From NCBI GenBank assembly GCA_937915335.1, contig CALDLZ010000151.1, positions 1 to 5,725 of the forward strand: a stretch of 5,725 nucleotides of DNA. The letters are read 5' to 3'. Made by a program: the position numbers and the translations under genes. A model generated the notes under the pieces. That model had not been told where the DNA came from and did not search any database. It worked only from the letters and a program-made list of their open reading frames with translations. The DNA comes from an uncultured Faecalibacterium sp. (GTDB lineage: Bacteria > Bacillota > Clostridia > Oscillospirales > Ruminococcaceae). This document shows, piece by piece, positions 1-5,725 of this stretch (positions are counted from its first letter, which is position 1; every line of letters starts with the position of its first letter).

Positions 1-222
1 CTGCCTGCTACCACCCTGCTGGATTCTGAGCAGGCTGCTTACAGTGGCGCCTTCAACGAGATCGGCACCTATGTGGGTGAGATGACCGCCAAGTTCATTA
101 CCGGCACCGAGAGCCTGGACAATTTTGACGATTATGTCAAGAATGTTTACAGCATGGGAATGCAGAACTGCCTGGATATCCAGCAGGCGGCTCTGGATCG
201 TTACAACGCCCGCATCAAGTAA
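1..222 (+). CDS. Extracellular sugar-binding protein of ABC transporter, C-terminal end (partial)
   Basis: The open frame from base 1 to the TAA at 220-222 encodes the last 73 residues of a protein that begins upstream. The tail contains YVGEMTAKFITG, then DNFDDYVKNVYSMGM, and ends QAALDRYNARIK. This amphipathic helical ending, with a 'sum-F-D-Y-V-x-x-M-G' stretch followed by a final Q-A-A-x-D-R-Y-N helix, is typical of family-1 extracellular solute-binding lipoproteins of the LplA type that partner LplB/LplC permeases. The family captures oligosaccharides outside the membrane and hands them to the permease pair. The two permease genes directly downstream support the call. The signal peptide, lipobox and ligand-binding domain are outside the window, so the sugar cannot be judged. 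A terminator follows 20 nt after the stop. Confidence 0.8.
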   Translation: MPATTLLDSEQAAYSGAFNEIGTYVGEMTAKFITGTESLDNFDDYVKNVYSMGMQNCLDIQQAALDRYNARIK

Positions 223-242
223 TTCCGGGCTTTGAAGCCTGC

Positions 243-275
243 GCCGCAGGGCGGAAACGCTCTGCGGCATTTTTT
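243..275 (+). terminator. Intra-operon rho-independent terminator/attenuator with GAAA tetraloop
   Basis: Bases 243-253 (GCCGCAGGGCG) pair with 258-268 (CGCTCTGCGGC) as an 11-bp stem with a single G-U wobble, closed by a GAAA tetraloop (254-257). An A and six Ts (270-275) follow. This is a textbook intrinsic terminator, yet it lies between the binding-protein stop and the permease start, and the permease ribosome site begins only 6 nt after the T run. A small hairpin (GGCT 228-231 with AGCC 236-239) precedes it. The likely role is partial termination, giving more binding protein than permease mRNA and protecting the 3' end of the upstream message. No separate promoter for the permeases is visible between 276 and 295. 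Confidence 0.88.
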
Positions 276-295
276 GAAATCGGAGGGAAACGCTT

Positions 296-1261
296 ATGTC
301 CAAACAATCCCGTCAGGCAAAAGCCGTGGCAGAAAAATACGGGATCGATACCCGGCTGACCTGGGACAAGATCAAGAAAAACTTTTATCAATATCGCGGC
401 ATTTATCTGATGCTGATCCCGGTGCTGGCATTCTACATTATCTTCAACTATGCGCCGCTGCAGGGCCTGCAGATCGCGTTCCGCAACTACCGTCCGGGCC
501 GCGGCATCTGGGGCAGCACCTGGGTTGGTTGGACGAATTTTCAGCAGTTTTTCACCGGTCCCTACTTCTGGCGCGTGCTGCGCAACACCCTGCTCATCAG
601 CCTTTACACCATTGTCATCTGTTTCCCGGCGCCCATTCTGTTCGCACTGATGCTGAACGAGTTGCGGCTCAAAAAACTCAAGAGTGCCATCCAGACCGTG
701 AGCTACCTGCCTCACTTCATCTCTCTGGTCGTTGTTTGCGGCATCATCAAGGAGTTTGTCTCCTCCACCGGCCTGATCAGCAATCTGCTGGCGGCGGGCG
801 GCACCGCCTCCAACCTGCTGATGGATCCCACTAAGTTCCGTGCCATCTATGTGGTCAGTGAGTTGTGGCAGACCATCGGGTGGAACAGCATTATCTATCT
901 GGCCGCCTTGGCCGGCATCAATCAGGAACTGTACGATGCCGTCGCCGTGGACGGTGCTGGCCGTTTCCGCCGTATCATCAGCATCACCATTCCCTGCCTG
1001 ATGCCTACCATCATCATCATGTTCATCATGCGCATCGGCCAGTTTATGAGCGTCGGCTATGATAAGATCATTCTGCTGTACAATGAGAATATCTACGAAA
1101 CCGCAGATATCATCGGTTCCTTCGTCTACCGCAAGGGCCTGATCGAATCCAATTACAGTTACAGTATGGCGGTCAGCCTGGTCAACTCGCTGGTCAACTT
1201 CCTGCTGGTCGTGGTGGTTAATAAGATCAGCGCCAAGGTCAGCGAGACCAGCCTGTGGTAA
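296..1261 (+). CDS. Carbohydrate ABC transporter permease, LplB type (CUT1)
   Basis: Inner-membrane permease of 321 residues, the usual length for LplB-type proteins. It forms half of the channel that moves an oligosaccharide delivered by the binding protein upstream. A basic N-terminal segment leads into the first membrane helix (about 33-52, GIYLMLIPVLAFYIIFNYAP). Further helices lie near 98-118, 137-158, 186-206, 231-250 and 290-309. The conserved cytoplasmic EAA loop that docks the ATPase is at about 211-233 (ELYDAVAVDGAG...IPCLMP). The motif YAPLQGLQIAFRNY after helix 1 is characteristic of this subfamily. The ATG at 296 is chosen because CGGAGGG (281-287) sits 8 nt upstream. The next permease starts 13 nt after this stop. 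No ATPase gene is present in the window; relatives use a shared MsmX-type ATPase. Substrate is inferred only from context. Confidence 0.95.
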   Translation: MSKQSRQAKAVAEKYGIDTRLTWDKIKKNFYQYRGIYLMLIPVLAFYIIFNYAPLQGLQIAFRNYRPGRGIWGSTWVGWTNFQQFFTGPYFWRVLRNTLLISLYTIVICFPAPILFALMLNELRLKKLKSAIQTVSYLPHFISLVVVCGIIKEFVSSTGLISNLLAAGGTASNLLMDPTKFRAIYVVSELWQTIGWNSIIYLAALAGINQELYDAVAVDGAGRFRRIISITIPCLMPTIIIMFIMRIGQFMSVGYDKIILLYNENIYETADIIGSFVYRKGLIESNYSYSMAVSLVNSLVNFLLVVVVNKISAKVSETSLW

Positions 1262-1274
1262 GGAGGAACGCGTT

Positions 1275-2159
1275 ATGGTTGAAAAGAAATCCGGACTTGA
1301 TTGGGTATTGGATACCTTGAACATCGTCTTGCTGGTCGGCATCGGCCTGGCCTGCCTGTATCCCTTCTGGTATGTGGTCTGCGCTTCCTTCAGCGATGCC
1401 AACGAGTTTCTACGCCACGACTTCGTGCTGCTGCTCAAGCCGCTGAAATTCAGCTTGGAAGCCTACAAATACTGCATCACCGACCGCATCATGGTCGGCT
1501 ACCGCAACACCCTGTTCTATGTGGTGGTGGGTACTGCCATCAGTATGCTGCTGACCTTCCTGGGAGCTTACGCTCTGAGCCGCAAGGGCTGGATGGGCAA
1601 GCGTTTCATCACTCTGATGATCATGTTTACTATGTACTTCAGCGGCGGCATCATTGCCATCTATCTGTGGGTGCAGCAGCTCCACATGATCGATACTGTC
1701 TGGGCTATCCTGCTGCCCACCGCTCTGAGCACTTATAACCTGATCGTCATGCGAACGGCCTTCGCCAATGTGCCCGAGAGTCTGATCGAAGCGGCCCGTC
1801 TGGATGGTGCCAGCGAGTTTACCTGTCTGTTCCGCATCGTGATTCCTCTGAGCCAGGCAACCATCGCTGTTGTCCTGCTGTTCTACGCCGTGGCCCGCTG
1901 GAACGACTGGATGAGCGCAACCATCTTCCTGCGTACCGCCGATCTGTACCCCCTGCAGATCTTCCTGCGTGAGATCCTGCTGACCAGCAGTGCTGATAAC
2001 ATCATCAGCACCTCCGGCGGCAGCACCAATACCGTGGCCCTAGCCGAAACCATCAAGTATGCGACCATCGTCATTTCCACGGCCCCCATCCTCTGCATCT
2101 ATCCTTTCATCCAGCGTTATTTTGTTACCGGTGTTATGATCGGAGGCGTGAAGGAATAA
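1275..2159 (+). CDS. Carbohydrate ABC transporter permease, LplC/YtcP type (CUT1)
   Basis: Second permease subunit, 294 residues, pairing with the LplB-type protein just upstream. Helix 1 covers about 14-36 (IVLLVGIGLACLYPFWYVV) and is followed by the family's SFSDANEF stretch. Other helices are near 79-101, 112-132, 141-160, 194-215 and 262-280. The EAA loop is at about 168-191 (ESLIEAARLDGAS...IVIPLS), a near-consensus form. The C terminus, QRYFVTGVMIGGVKE, is the hallmark ending of LplC/YtcP proteins. The ribosome site AGGAGG (1261-1266) overlaps the previous stop and lies 8 nt before this ATG. The stop TAA shares its last A with the ATG of the esterase gene (TAATG at 2157-2161), so translation of the two is probably coupled. 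Substrate is unproven; plant cell-wall oligosaccharides are the best guess. Confidence 0.95.
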   Translation: MVEKKSGLDWVLDTLNIVLLVGIGLACLYPFWYVVCASFSDANEFLRHDFVLLLKPLKFSLEAYKYCITDRIMVGYRNTLFYVVVGTAISMLLTFLGAYALSRKGWMGKRFITLMIMFTMYFSGGIIAIYLWVQQLHMIDTVWAILLPTALSTYNLIVMRTAFANVPESLIEAARLDGASEFTCLFRIVIPLSQATIAVVLLFYAVARWNDWMSATIFLRTADLYPLQIFLREILLTSSADNIISTSGGSTNTVALAETIKYATIVISTAPILCIYPFIQRYFVTGVMIGGVKE

Positions 2160-3439
2160 TGAGCGAGTATGTGTTTCCTCCCAAGAGCGGCCTGAAGCCC
2201 ATCCGTGAGTTGCCCGATCCCTTCCTCAAGCCGGACGGCACCCGTGTGCAGACCCCGGAGGAGTGGCCGGAACAGAGGGAGTACCTCAAGGCCATGCTGA
2301 CCCATTACCTTTATGGCACCATGCCCCCGCCGCCGGGCAATACCCATGGCGAGGTCACCTTCAGCCGCATGGTCTACAATGGCCGCGCCATCGCTGAGAC
2401 GGTGCACATCACCTGCGGCCCGGACGATACCGTGCAGTTTGACTGTGAGCTCATCCGTCCGGCCAAAGAGGGGAGGGTTCCCGTCATTACATGGAACCAG
2501 TTCAAGGGCCGCCACGGAAGCCCCGATGAGGAGGATGCCGTACTGAACCACGGCTATGCCATCATCGAGTTCGAGAAGGAGCAGCTGGCTGAGGACAGCG
2601 CCAACGCCATCCACGGCCCGTTGGCCACAGCCTACCCGGGCTATACCTGGGGCGCGATCGCCATGTGGGCCTGGGCCCAGAGCCGCGTGGTGGACTACCT
2701 TGCCACCACCGACTATGCGGATATGGACCGCATCGTTGCCACCGGCCACAGCCGGGGCGGCAAGGTGGCCCTGTGCGCCGCTATCTACGATGAGCGCTTT
2801 GCTCTCTGTGCCGCCAGCGGCAGCGGCTGCTGCGGTGCAGGCTGCCTGCGCTATTTGGGCGGCCGCCTGGGCGAGGGCTTCGGCACTTGCGAGACCGCCG
2901 GAAGCATCGAGGACGTGTTCCCATTCTGGTGGAGCGATAACTTTGGTGAGTTCGGCAACCGGCTGCAGACCTATACCCGCAGCGATGCACCCAAGATGGA
3001 GTTTAAGGATGCGGCGGCCATGCTGCAGTCCCAATCCATCGGCAAGACCGGGGACGAGGATTATCTGCCCTTTGACCTGCATTTCTTGCGGGCCTGCATC
3101 GCACCCCGTCCGGTCATCACTACCGAAGGTCTGAGCGATACCTGGGCCAACCCCTATGGCAGCCAGATCACCTGGCGCGCCGCCGATGAGGTATACCAGT
3201 TCCTGGATGCGGCGGGGAAGAACGCCATCGCCATGCGGGACGGCCCCCACGAATATCAGAAACTGGACTGGATGCATGTGATCGCGTTTTGTGATACAAT
3301 GTTCTATGGAGCGGCACCCGATAAGAACATCCAGCGCCGCACCCCGGATGCAAAGAGCCAGATGGACGATATCCCGGGCGCGGATTGGCGGGAGTTCTGC
3401 CCGCATTTCTCGTGGCGGATGCCCAAAACAGAACACTGA
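2159..3439 (+). CDS. CE15-like alpha/beta-hydrolase esterase (glucuronoyl/acetyl esterase family), cytoplasmic
   Basis: Serine esterase of 426 residues. The nucleophile elbow is GHSRGGK (196-202), with Ser198 as nucleophile; this matches the G-C/H-S-R-x-G-K signature of carbohydrate esterase family 15. Upstream are the family's N-terminal LPDPF and EEWPEQREYLKAMLTHYLYGTMPPPP stretches, and YTWGAIAMWAWAQSRVVDYL just before the elbow. The likely catalytic histidine is His364 in RDGPHEYQKLDW. The likely acid is Asp327 (GLSDTWANPYGS), because the loop after the nucleophile reads SGSGCCGAG (220-228) and carries no glutamate. About 30 extra residues (roughly 268-298) relative to the second esterase lie in the likely lid region. 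There is no signal peptide, so it should act inside the cell on imported sugars. CE15 enzymes cleave 4-O-methyl-glucuronoyl esters of lignin-xylan, but an acetyl or methyl ester substrate is equally possible here. Start: ATG overlapping the permease stop; GGAGG lies at 2142-2146 and AAGGA at 2151-2155. Confidence 0.85.
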   Translation: MSEYVFPPKSGLKPIRELPDPFLKPDGTRVQTPEEWPEQREYLKAMLTHYLYGTMPPPPGNTHGEVTFSRMVYNGRAIAETVHITCGPDDTVQFDCELIRPAKEGRVPVITWNQFKGRHGSPDEEDAVLNHGYAIIEFEKEQLAEDSANAIHGPLATAYPGYTWGAIAMWAWAQSRVVDYLATTDYADMDRIVATGHSRGGKVALCAAIYDERFALCAASGSGCCGAGCLRYLGGRLGEGFGTCETAGSIEDVFPFWWSDNFGEFGNRLQTYTRSDAPKMEFKDAAAMLQSQSIGKTGDEDYLPFDLHFLRACIAPRPVITTEGLSDTWANPYGSQITWRAADEVYQFLDAAGKNAIAMRDGPHEYQKLDWMHVIAFCDTMFYGAAPDKNIQRRTPDAKSQMDDIPGADWREFCPHFSWRMPKTEH

Positions 3440-3460
3440 TACAACAGGGAGGCGACCCGC

Positions 3461-4105
3461 ATGGGTGGATTGTTTGACTATGATAGCAAGCTGTTTCAGT
3501 TGCTGCTGCGTGTTTCTGATATTGTGGTGCTGAGCGTTTTGTGGCTGCTGTGCAGCTTGCCCATCCTTACCATCGGAGCATCGACTTCGGCGTTGTACTA
3601 TACGGTGATGAAGCTGGTGCGGCAGCGCGGGGACAGCGCAATGTCCATGTTCTTCCATGCGTTTAAGGAAAACTTCAAGGCGTCGATTCCCGTGACCCTG
3701 CTGCTTCTGATAGTGGGCTATGCGCTGGTGGTGGATTTCAGCCTGCTGTCTGAGAAAATGGGCGGCAGCCCGGTATTCCACGGGCTGTGCATCGTGGTGC
3801 TGGTGCTGTACGCCGCTGTGGCCAGCCTGCTGTTCCCGGTGCTGGCAAAGTTCCGCTGCACCCTGCGGGAGCTGATGCACAATGTTCTGCTGTTGATGCT
3901 CCGCCACCCGCTGACTGTGGTGGCCGTGACCGCCATGCACCTGATCCCGGTCTGGCTGATCTATGCCCATCTGGAATGGGTGGAGAAGCTGGAGGGCATT
4001 TTCCTGTTGTTCGGCCCGGGAGCCATTGCATACATCAATGCGCTGATGTTGGTGCCGGTGTTCCGCCGCTACATCCCGGAGGAGCAGCAGGAGACCAATC
4101 CATGA
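3461..4105 (+). CDS. DUF624 / YesL-family integral membrane protein
   Basis: Membrane protein of 214 residues, normal for the YesL (DUF624) family. Predicted helices lie near 17-38, 74-94, 107-128, 149-170 and 178-200. The segment LPILTIGASTSALYYTVMKL (33-52), straight after helix 1, is the family signature, and the N-terminal FDYDSKLFQLLLRVSD leading into helix 1 fits too. The molecular role of YesL proteins is not established. They recur beside LplB/LplC permeases in polysaccharide loci such as the Bacillus subtilis rhamnogalacturonan (yes) cluster, so a role in uptake or in membrane handling of the same oligosaccharide is inferred. AGGGAGG (3446-3452) lies 8 nt before the ATG, and the gap from the upstream esterase is 21 nt. 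Its stop overlaps the next gene's ATG by 4 nt (ATGA, 4102-4105). Charged residues are concentrated between helices and in the C-terminal tail (RRYIPEEQQE). Confidence 0.9.
   Translation: MGGLFDYDSKLFQLLLRVSDIVVLSVLWLLCSLPILTIGASTSALYYTVMKLVRQRGDSAMSMFFHAFKENFKASIPVTLLLLIVGYALVVDFSLLSEKMGGSPVFHGLCIVVLVLYAAVASLLFPVLAKFRCTLRELMHNVLLLMLRHPLTVVAVTAMHLIPVWLIYAHLEWVEKLEGIFLLFGPGAIAYINALMLVPVFRRYIPEEQQETNP
4089..4093 (+). promoter_or_regulatory. Ribosome binding site deciding the start of the second esterase
   Basis: AGGAG at 4089-4093 lies inside the end of the DUF624 gene, 8 nt before the ATG at 4102, and supports that start together with the ATGA overlap. A second in-frame ATG at 4123 has its own weaker site, GAGGG (4111-4115), 7 nt upstream. 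It would remove seven residues (MRKEGNA) and begin MKMIDVSHL. Both starts are plausible. Either one rules out beginning the frame further upstream within the DUF624 gene. Confidence 0.6.
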
Positions 4106-5322
4106 GAAAAGAGGGCAATGCAATGAAAATGATTGACGTTTCGCACCTGACCCCGGAAAGCTGGCCTGCCCGGCGGAAAGAGCTGGTCAGGCTGTTCGGG
4201 CGGGAAGAATACGGTGTTGTGCCCGAAGGCTGGGCCAGCAGCTTTGTCTGGGAAAAGGAGCTGGAGCAGGATGGCCTGCACGGCAGGCTGGGACGTGTTA
4301 CCGTGACCTATGAGGGTCGGAGCATGAGTTTTCCCTTTGCGCTCTGGCTGCCTGAGAATGCCAGCGGCCCGGTGCCCTGTGCCATCCAGATCAGCTGCCA
4401 TGACCCCGTGGCCCACGACCAGATGAAGGGCATCGACCCGACCATGCGGGACAAGTTCATGGGGATGATGAAGGAGCTCGTCGGCAACGAGGAGCACTTC
4501 AATGCCATGATGGCCGATATGATGGCCCCGAAGGACCCCAACACGCTGGATATCACCTGTGATGTGGAGAAGGGCTACTGGCCGGTGCGCCAGCTGCTGG
4601 CCGACGGCTATGCCGCTGCTGCCATCTATGCCTCCAGCCTGGCTCCCGATGGAGAGGACAACTGGACACAGGAGGGCCTGTACCCACTGTTTTACGGGGC
4701 AGGGGAGCGCCCGGCAGACGGTTTTGGCTGCTTGACCGCCTGGGGCTTTGGTGCCCAGCGGGTGCTGGATGCCCTGCTGACCTGCCCGGCGATCGACCCA
4801 AAGCGCATCTCGGTGGCAGGCCACTCCCGTGCCGGAAAAGCAGCCCTTTGGGCCGCCGTGCAGGACGAGCGCTTTGAGACAGTACTGGTCAATAACTCCG
4901 GCTGCTGCGGTGCTGCTCTGAACGAAGGCAAGCTGGGCGAGCGGGTTGCAAGCATGTGCCAGATGATGCCCCGCTGGTTCTGCAAGAACTTCCTGAAATA
5001 CGGTGAGATGCCAGTGGAGCAGATGCCCTTCGATCAGGATGCTTTGCTGGCCGCCATGGCTCCTCGTCCGGTGTTCGTGACATCCGGTAATCGTGATTAT
5101 TGGAGCGACCCGGAGGCCGAGCTCCGCAGTGTGGTCTCTGTCGGCCAGGTCTATGCCGCGTTGGGAAAAACGCCCTGCCCTCAGATCGAATACCCTGCCC
5201 CCCAGACCGCTTACTGTACCGGTGACGTGGGCTATGCCCTGCGGGAAGGCCCCCACGATATGACCGCGTGGGACTGGAAACAGTTCTGCATCTTTGAAGC
5301 AGGCCATGCCGACAAGGGCTGA
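4102..5322 (+). CDS. Second, divergent CE15-like alpha/beta-hydrolase esterase, cytoplasmic
   Basis: Serine esterase of 406 residues, only distantly similar to the one at 2159-3439 but built on the same core. The nucleophile elbow is GHSRAGK (240-246), with Ser242, followed by AALWAAVQDERF. The loop NNSGCCGAAL (264-273) again lacks a glutamate. The acid is probably Asp332 (GNRDYWSDPEAE), after the conserved MAPRPVFVTSG strand, and the histidine is His385 in REGPHDMTAWDW. The N terminus (TPESWPARRKELVRLFGREEYGVVPEG) matches the family's usual helix. Residues 108-141 are unusually rich in methionine (nine Met) and form an insertion-like helical stretch before the core region DGYAAAAIYASSLAPD. 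There is no signal peptide. The expected role is removing an ester group, different from that of its neighbour, from imported plant oligosaccharides. An acetylxylan-esterase-like activity cannot be excluded. It is translationally coupled to the DUF624 gene by an ATGA overlap and is the last gene of the operon. Confidence 0.83.
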   Translation: MRKEGNAMKMIDVSHLTPESWPARRKELVRLFGREEYGVVPEGWASSFVWEKELEQDGLHGRLGRVTVTYEGRSMSFPFALWLPENASGPVPCAIQISCHDPVAHDQMKGIDPTMRDKFMGMMKELVGNEEHFNAMMADMMAPKDPNTLDITCDVEKGYWPVRQLLADGYAAAAIYASSLAPDGEDNWTQEGLYPLFYGAGERPADGFGCLTAWGFGAQRVLDALLTCPAIDPKRISVAGHSRAGKAALWAAVQDERFETVLVNNSGCCGAALNEGKLGERVASMCQMMPRWFCKNFLKYGEMPVEQMPFDQDALLAAMAPRPVFVTSGNRDYWSDPEAELRSVVSVGQVYAALGKTPCPQIEYPAPQTAYCTGDVGYALREGPHDMTAWDWKQFCIFEAGHADKG

Positions 5323-5368
5323 TCCTGCCCTGTGAATTCGCGTTTTCTTCTTCATATATCTCCCATTG

Positions 5369-5421
5369 AAAAGCCGCCCGCTGGAATGTCGCTGCCATAA
5401 GCATTCCGGGGGCGGCTTTTT
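5369..5421 (+). terminator. Operon-ending two-tier rho-independent terminator
   Basis: The outer stem pairs AAAAGCCGCCC (5369-5379) with GGGCGGCTTTT (5410-5420), 11 perfect pairs including the A/T base. A small internal loop (GCT 5380-5382 opposite GG 5408-5409) follows. The inner stem pairs GGAATG (5383-5388) with CATTCC (5402-5407) around a 13-nt loop. A five-T run (5417-5421) follows. It lies 46 nt after the second esterase stop and upstream of the next promoter, so it separates the sugar operon from the transporter gene. Confidence 0.9.
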
Positions 5422-5471
5422 GCTCCATTTTTGCGAAAAGCAGAAATAGGAGTACAATTTCTGGGAATTTG

Positions 5472-5480
5472 TGATATAAT
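5472..5480 (+). promoter_or_regulatory. Sigma-A promoter with extended -10, for the NSS transporter gene
   Basis: TATAAT at 5475-5480 is a perfect -10 box, and the preceding TGA (5472-5474) makes it an extended -10 (TGnTATAAT). The best -35 candidate, AGTACA (5451-5456), matches TTGACA at only three positions with an 18-nt spacer, consistent with the extended -10 doing most of the work. The start of transcription is expected near 5486-5487, giving a leader of about 60 nt. The position after the operon terminator and before the ATG at 5548 supports it. Confidence 0.78.
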
Positions 5481-5547
5481 AAATTGATTTCGCTCGTTTT
5501 CCGTGCGGAGAGCGGGCGGATGGAAATTTTGGAGGAGACAATCTATC

Positions 5548-5725
5548 ATGGAACGTGAAACCCTGAAATCGCGGCTTGGCTTCATCCTGCTGTCGGCGGG
5601 ATGCGCCATCGGCATTGGCAACGTCTGGAAATTCCCGTATATGGCGGGCCAGGGCGGCGGCGGTGCCTTTGTGCTGTTCTACCTGCTGTTCCTCGTCATT
5701 TTGGGCCTGCCCATTATGACCATGG
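5548..5725 (+). CDS. NSS-family sodium-dependent amino-acid transporter, N-terminal part (partial)
   Basis: The first 59 residues of a neurotransmitter:sodium symporter; the gene runs off the window. The stretch RLGFILLSAGCAIGIGNVWK, then FPYMAGQGGGGAFVLFYLL and GLPIM, is the strongly conserved helix 1 to helix 2 region of LeuT-like transporters. Helix 1 is broken around AGCAIGIGN (17-25). In LeuT this segment binds substrate and sodium; Asn25 aligns with LeuT Asn27, and Cys19 replaces LeuT Asn21. The predicted role is sodium-coupled import of an amino acid or related amine across the inner membrane; the specific substrate cannot be judged from this piece. GGAGG (5531-5535) lies 12 nt before the ATG, a slightly long spacing. 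It has its own promoter and is not part of the sugar operon. Confidence 0.93.
   Translation, partial: MERETLKSRLGFILLSAGCAIGIGNVWKFPYMAGQGGGGAFVLFYLLFLVILGLPIMTM

Noticed and set aside
274..290. A catabolite-repression (cre) operator near TGAAATCGGAGGGAAA
   Set aside because: The left half resembles a cre site, but the right half lacks the expected symmetry, and the bases are explained by the permease ribosome site.
215..1438. A 407-codon minus-strand open frame opposite the LplB-type permease
   Set aside because: It is codon-aligned with the sense permease and is low-complexity Asp/His/Gln-rich, which is what the complement of Ile/Val/Leu-rich membrane codons gives.
3787..4101. Upstream extension of the second esterase frame into the DUF624 gene
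   Set aside because: The extension lacks family similarity and overlaps a well-supported gene. The start at 4102 or 4123 has a ribosome site and gives a normal N terminus.
2117..4123. A 668-codon open frame on the minus strand covering the first esterase and the DUF624 gene
   Set aside because: It is in exact codon register with the two sense genes, which share a frame, so it stays open simply because they avoid TTA, CTA and TCA codons. Its protein is His/Gln/Ala-rich with no recognisable domain, whereas the sense proteins have clear family motifs and ribosome sites.
4069..5541. A 490-codon minus-strand open frame opposite the second esterase
   Set aside because: Same codon-register effect. 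It also runs through the terminator and promoter region and has no family signature.
5481..5547. A riboswitch (for example glycine) ahead of the NSS transporter
   Set aside because: The leader after the -10 box is only about 60 nt and shows just a weak 5-bp hairpin (CGCTC 5491-5495 with GAGCG 5510-5514). No riboswitch core motif or second terminator is present.
1..5725. Mobile elements, CRISPR arrays, tRNA or rRNA genes
   Set aside because: No transposase motifs, direct-repeat arrays, terminal inverted repeats or RNA-gene structures were seen in any region.

Overview
The window reads as a moderately GC-rich gut Firmicute, most likely an Oscillospiraceae/Ruminococcaceae member of the Faecalibacterium/Gemmiger/Subdoligranulum type. 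This rests on strong AGGAGG-type ribosome sites, heavy CTG/GGC codon use, ATG starts, and an LplB/LplC/YesL-style polysaccharide-uptake cluster. The genus is an inference; nothing in the window fixes it.

All genes lie on the + strand. Positions 1-222 are the C-terminal end of an extracellular sugar-binding lipoprotein. A near-perfect GAAA-loop terminator (243-275) follows it, sitting in front of two ABC permeases of the CUT1 oligosaccharide class (LplB-type 296-1261, LplC/YtcP-type 1275-2159). Then come a CE15-like alpha/beta-hydrolase esterase (2159-3439), a YesL-type DUF624 membrane protein (3461-4105) and a second, divergent CE15-like esterase (4102-5322). The genes are packed tightly (TAATG overlap, 21-nt gap, ATGA overlap), so this is one transcription unit. 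A long two-tier terminator closes it at 5369-5421. An extended -10 promoter at 5472-5480 then starts an unrelated gene, an NSS-family sodium-coupled amino-acid transporter (5548 to beyond the end).

Reading the operon together: the binding protein and two permeases import an oligosaccharide, probably from plant cell wall. The ATPase is absent here and is probably a shared MsmX-type protein encoded elsewhere. Neither esterase shows a signal peptide, so both probably remove ester groups (glucuronoyl, methyl or acetyl) from oligosaccharides already inside the cell. Glucuronoxylan (aldouronic) or pectin/rhamnogalacturonan fragments are the likeliest cargo by analogy with lpl/yes loci, but no glycoside hydrolase is visible here to settle it. 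The most notable points are the paired, very different cytoplasmic CE15-like enzymes flanking a YesL protein, their shared GCCGA motif in place of the family's usual glutamate-bearing loop, and the intra-operon attenuator.
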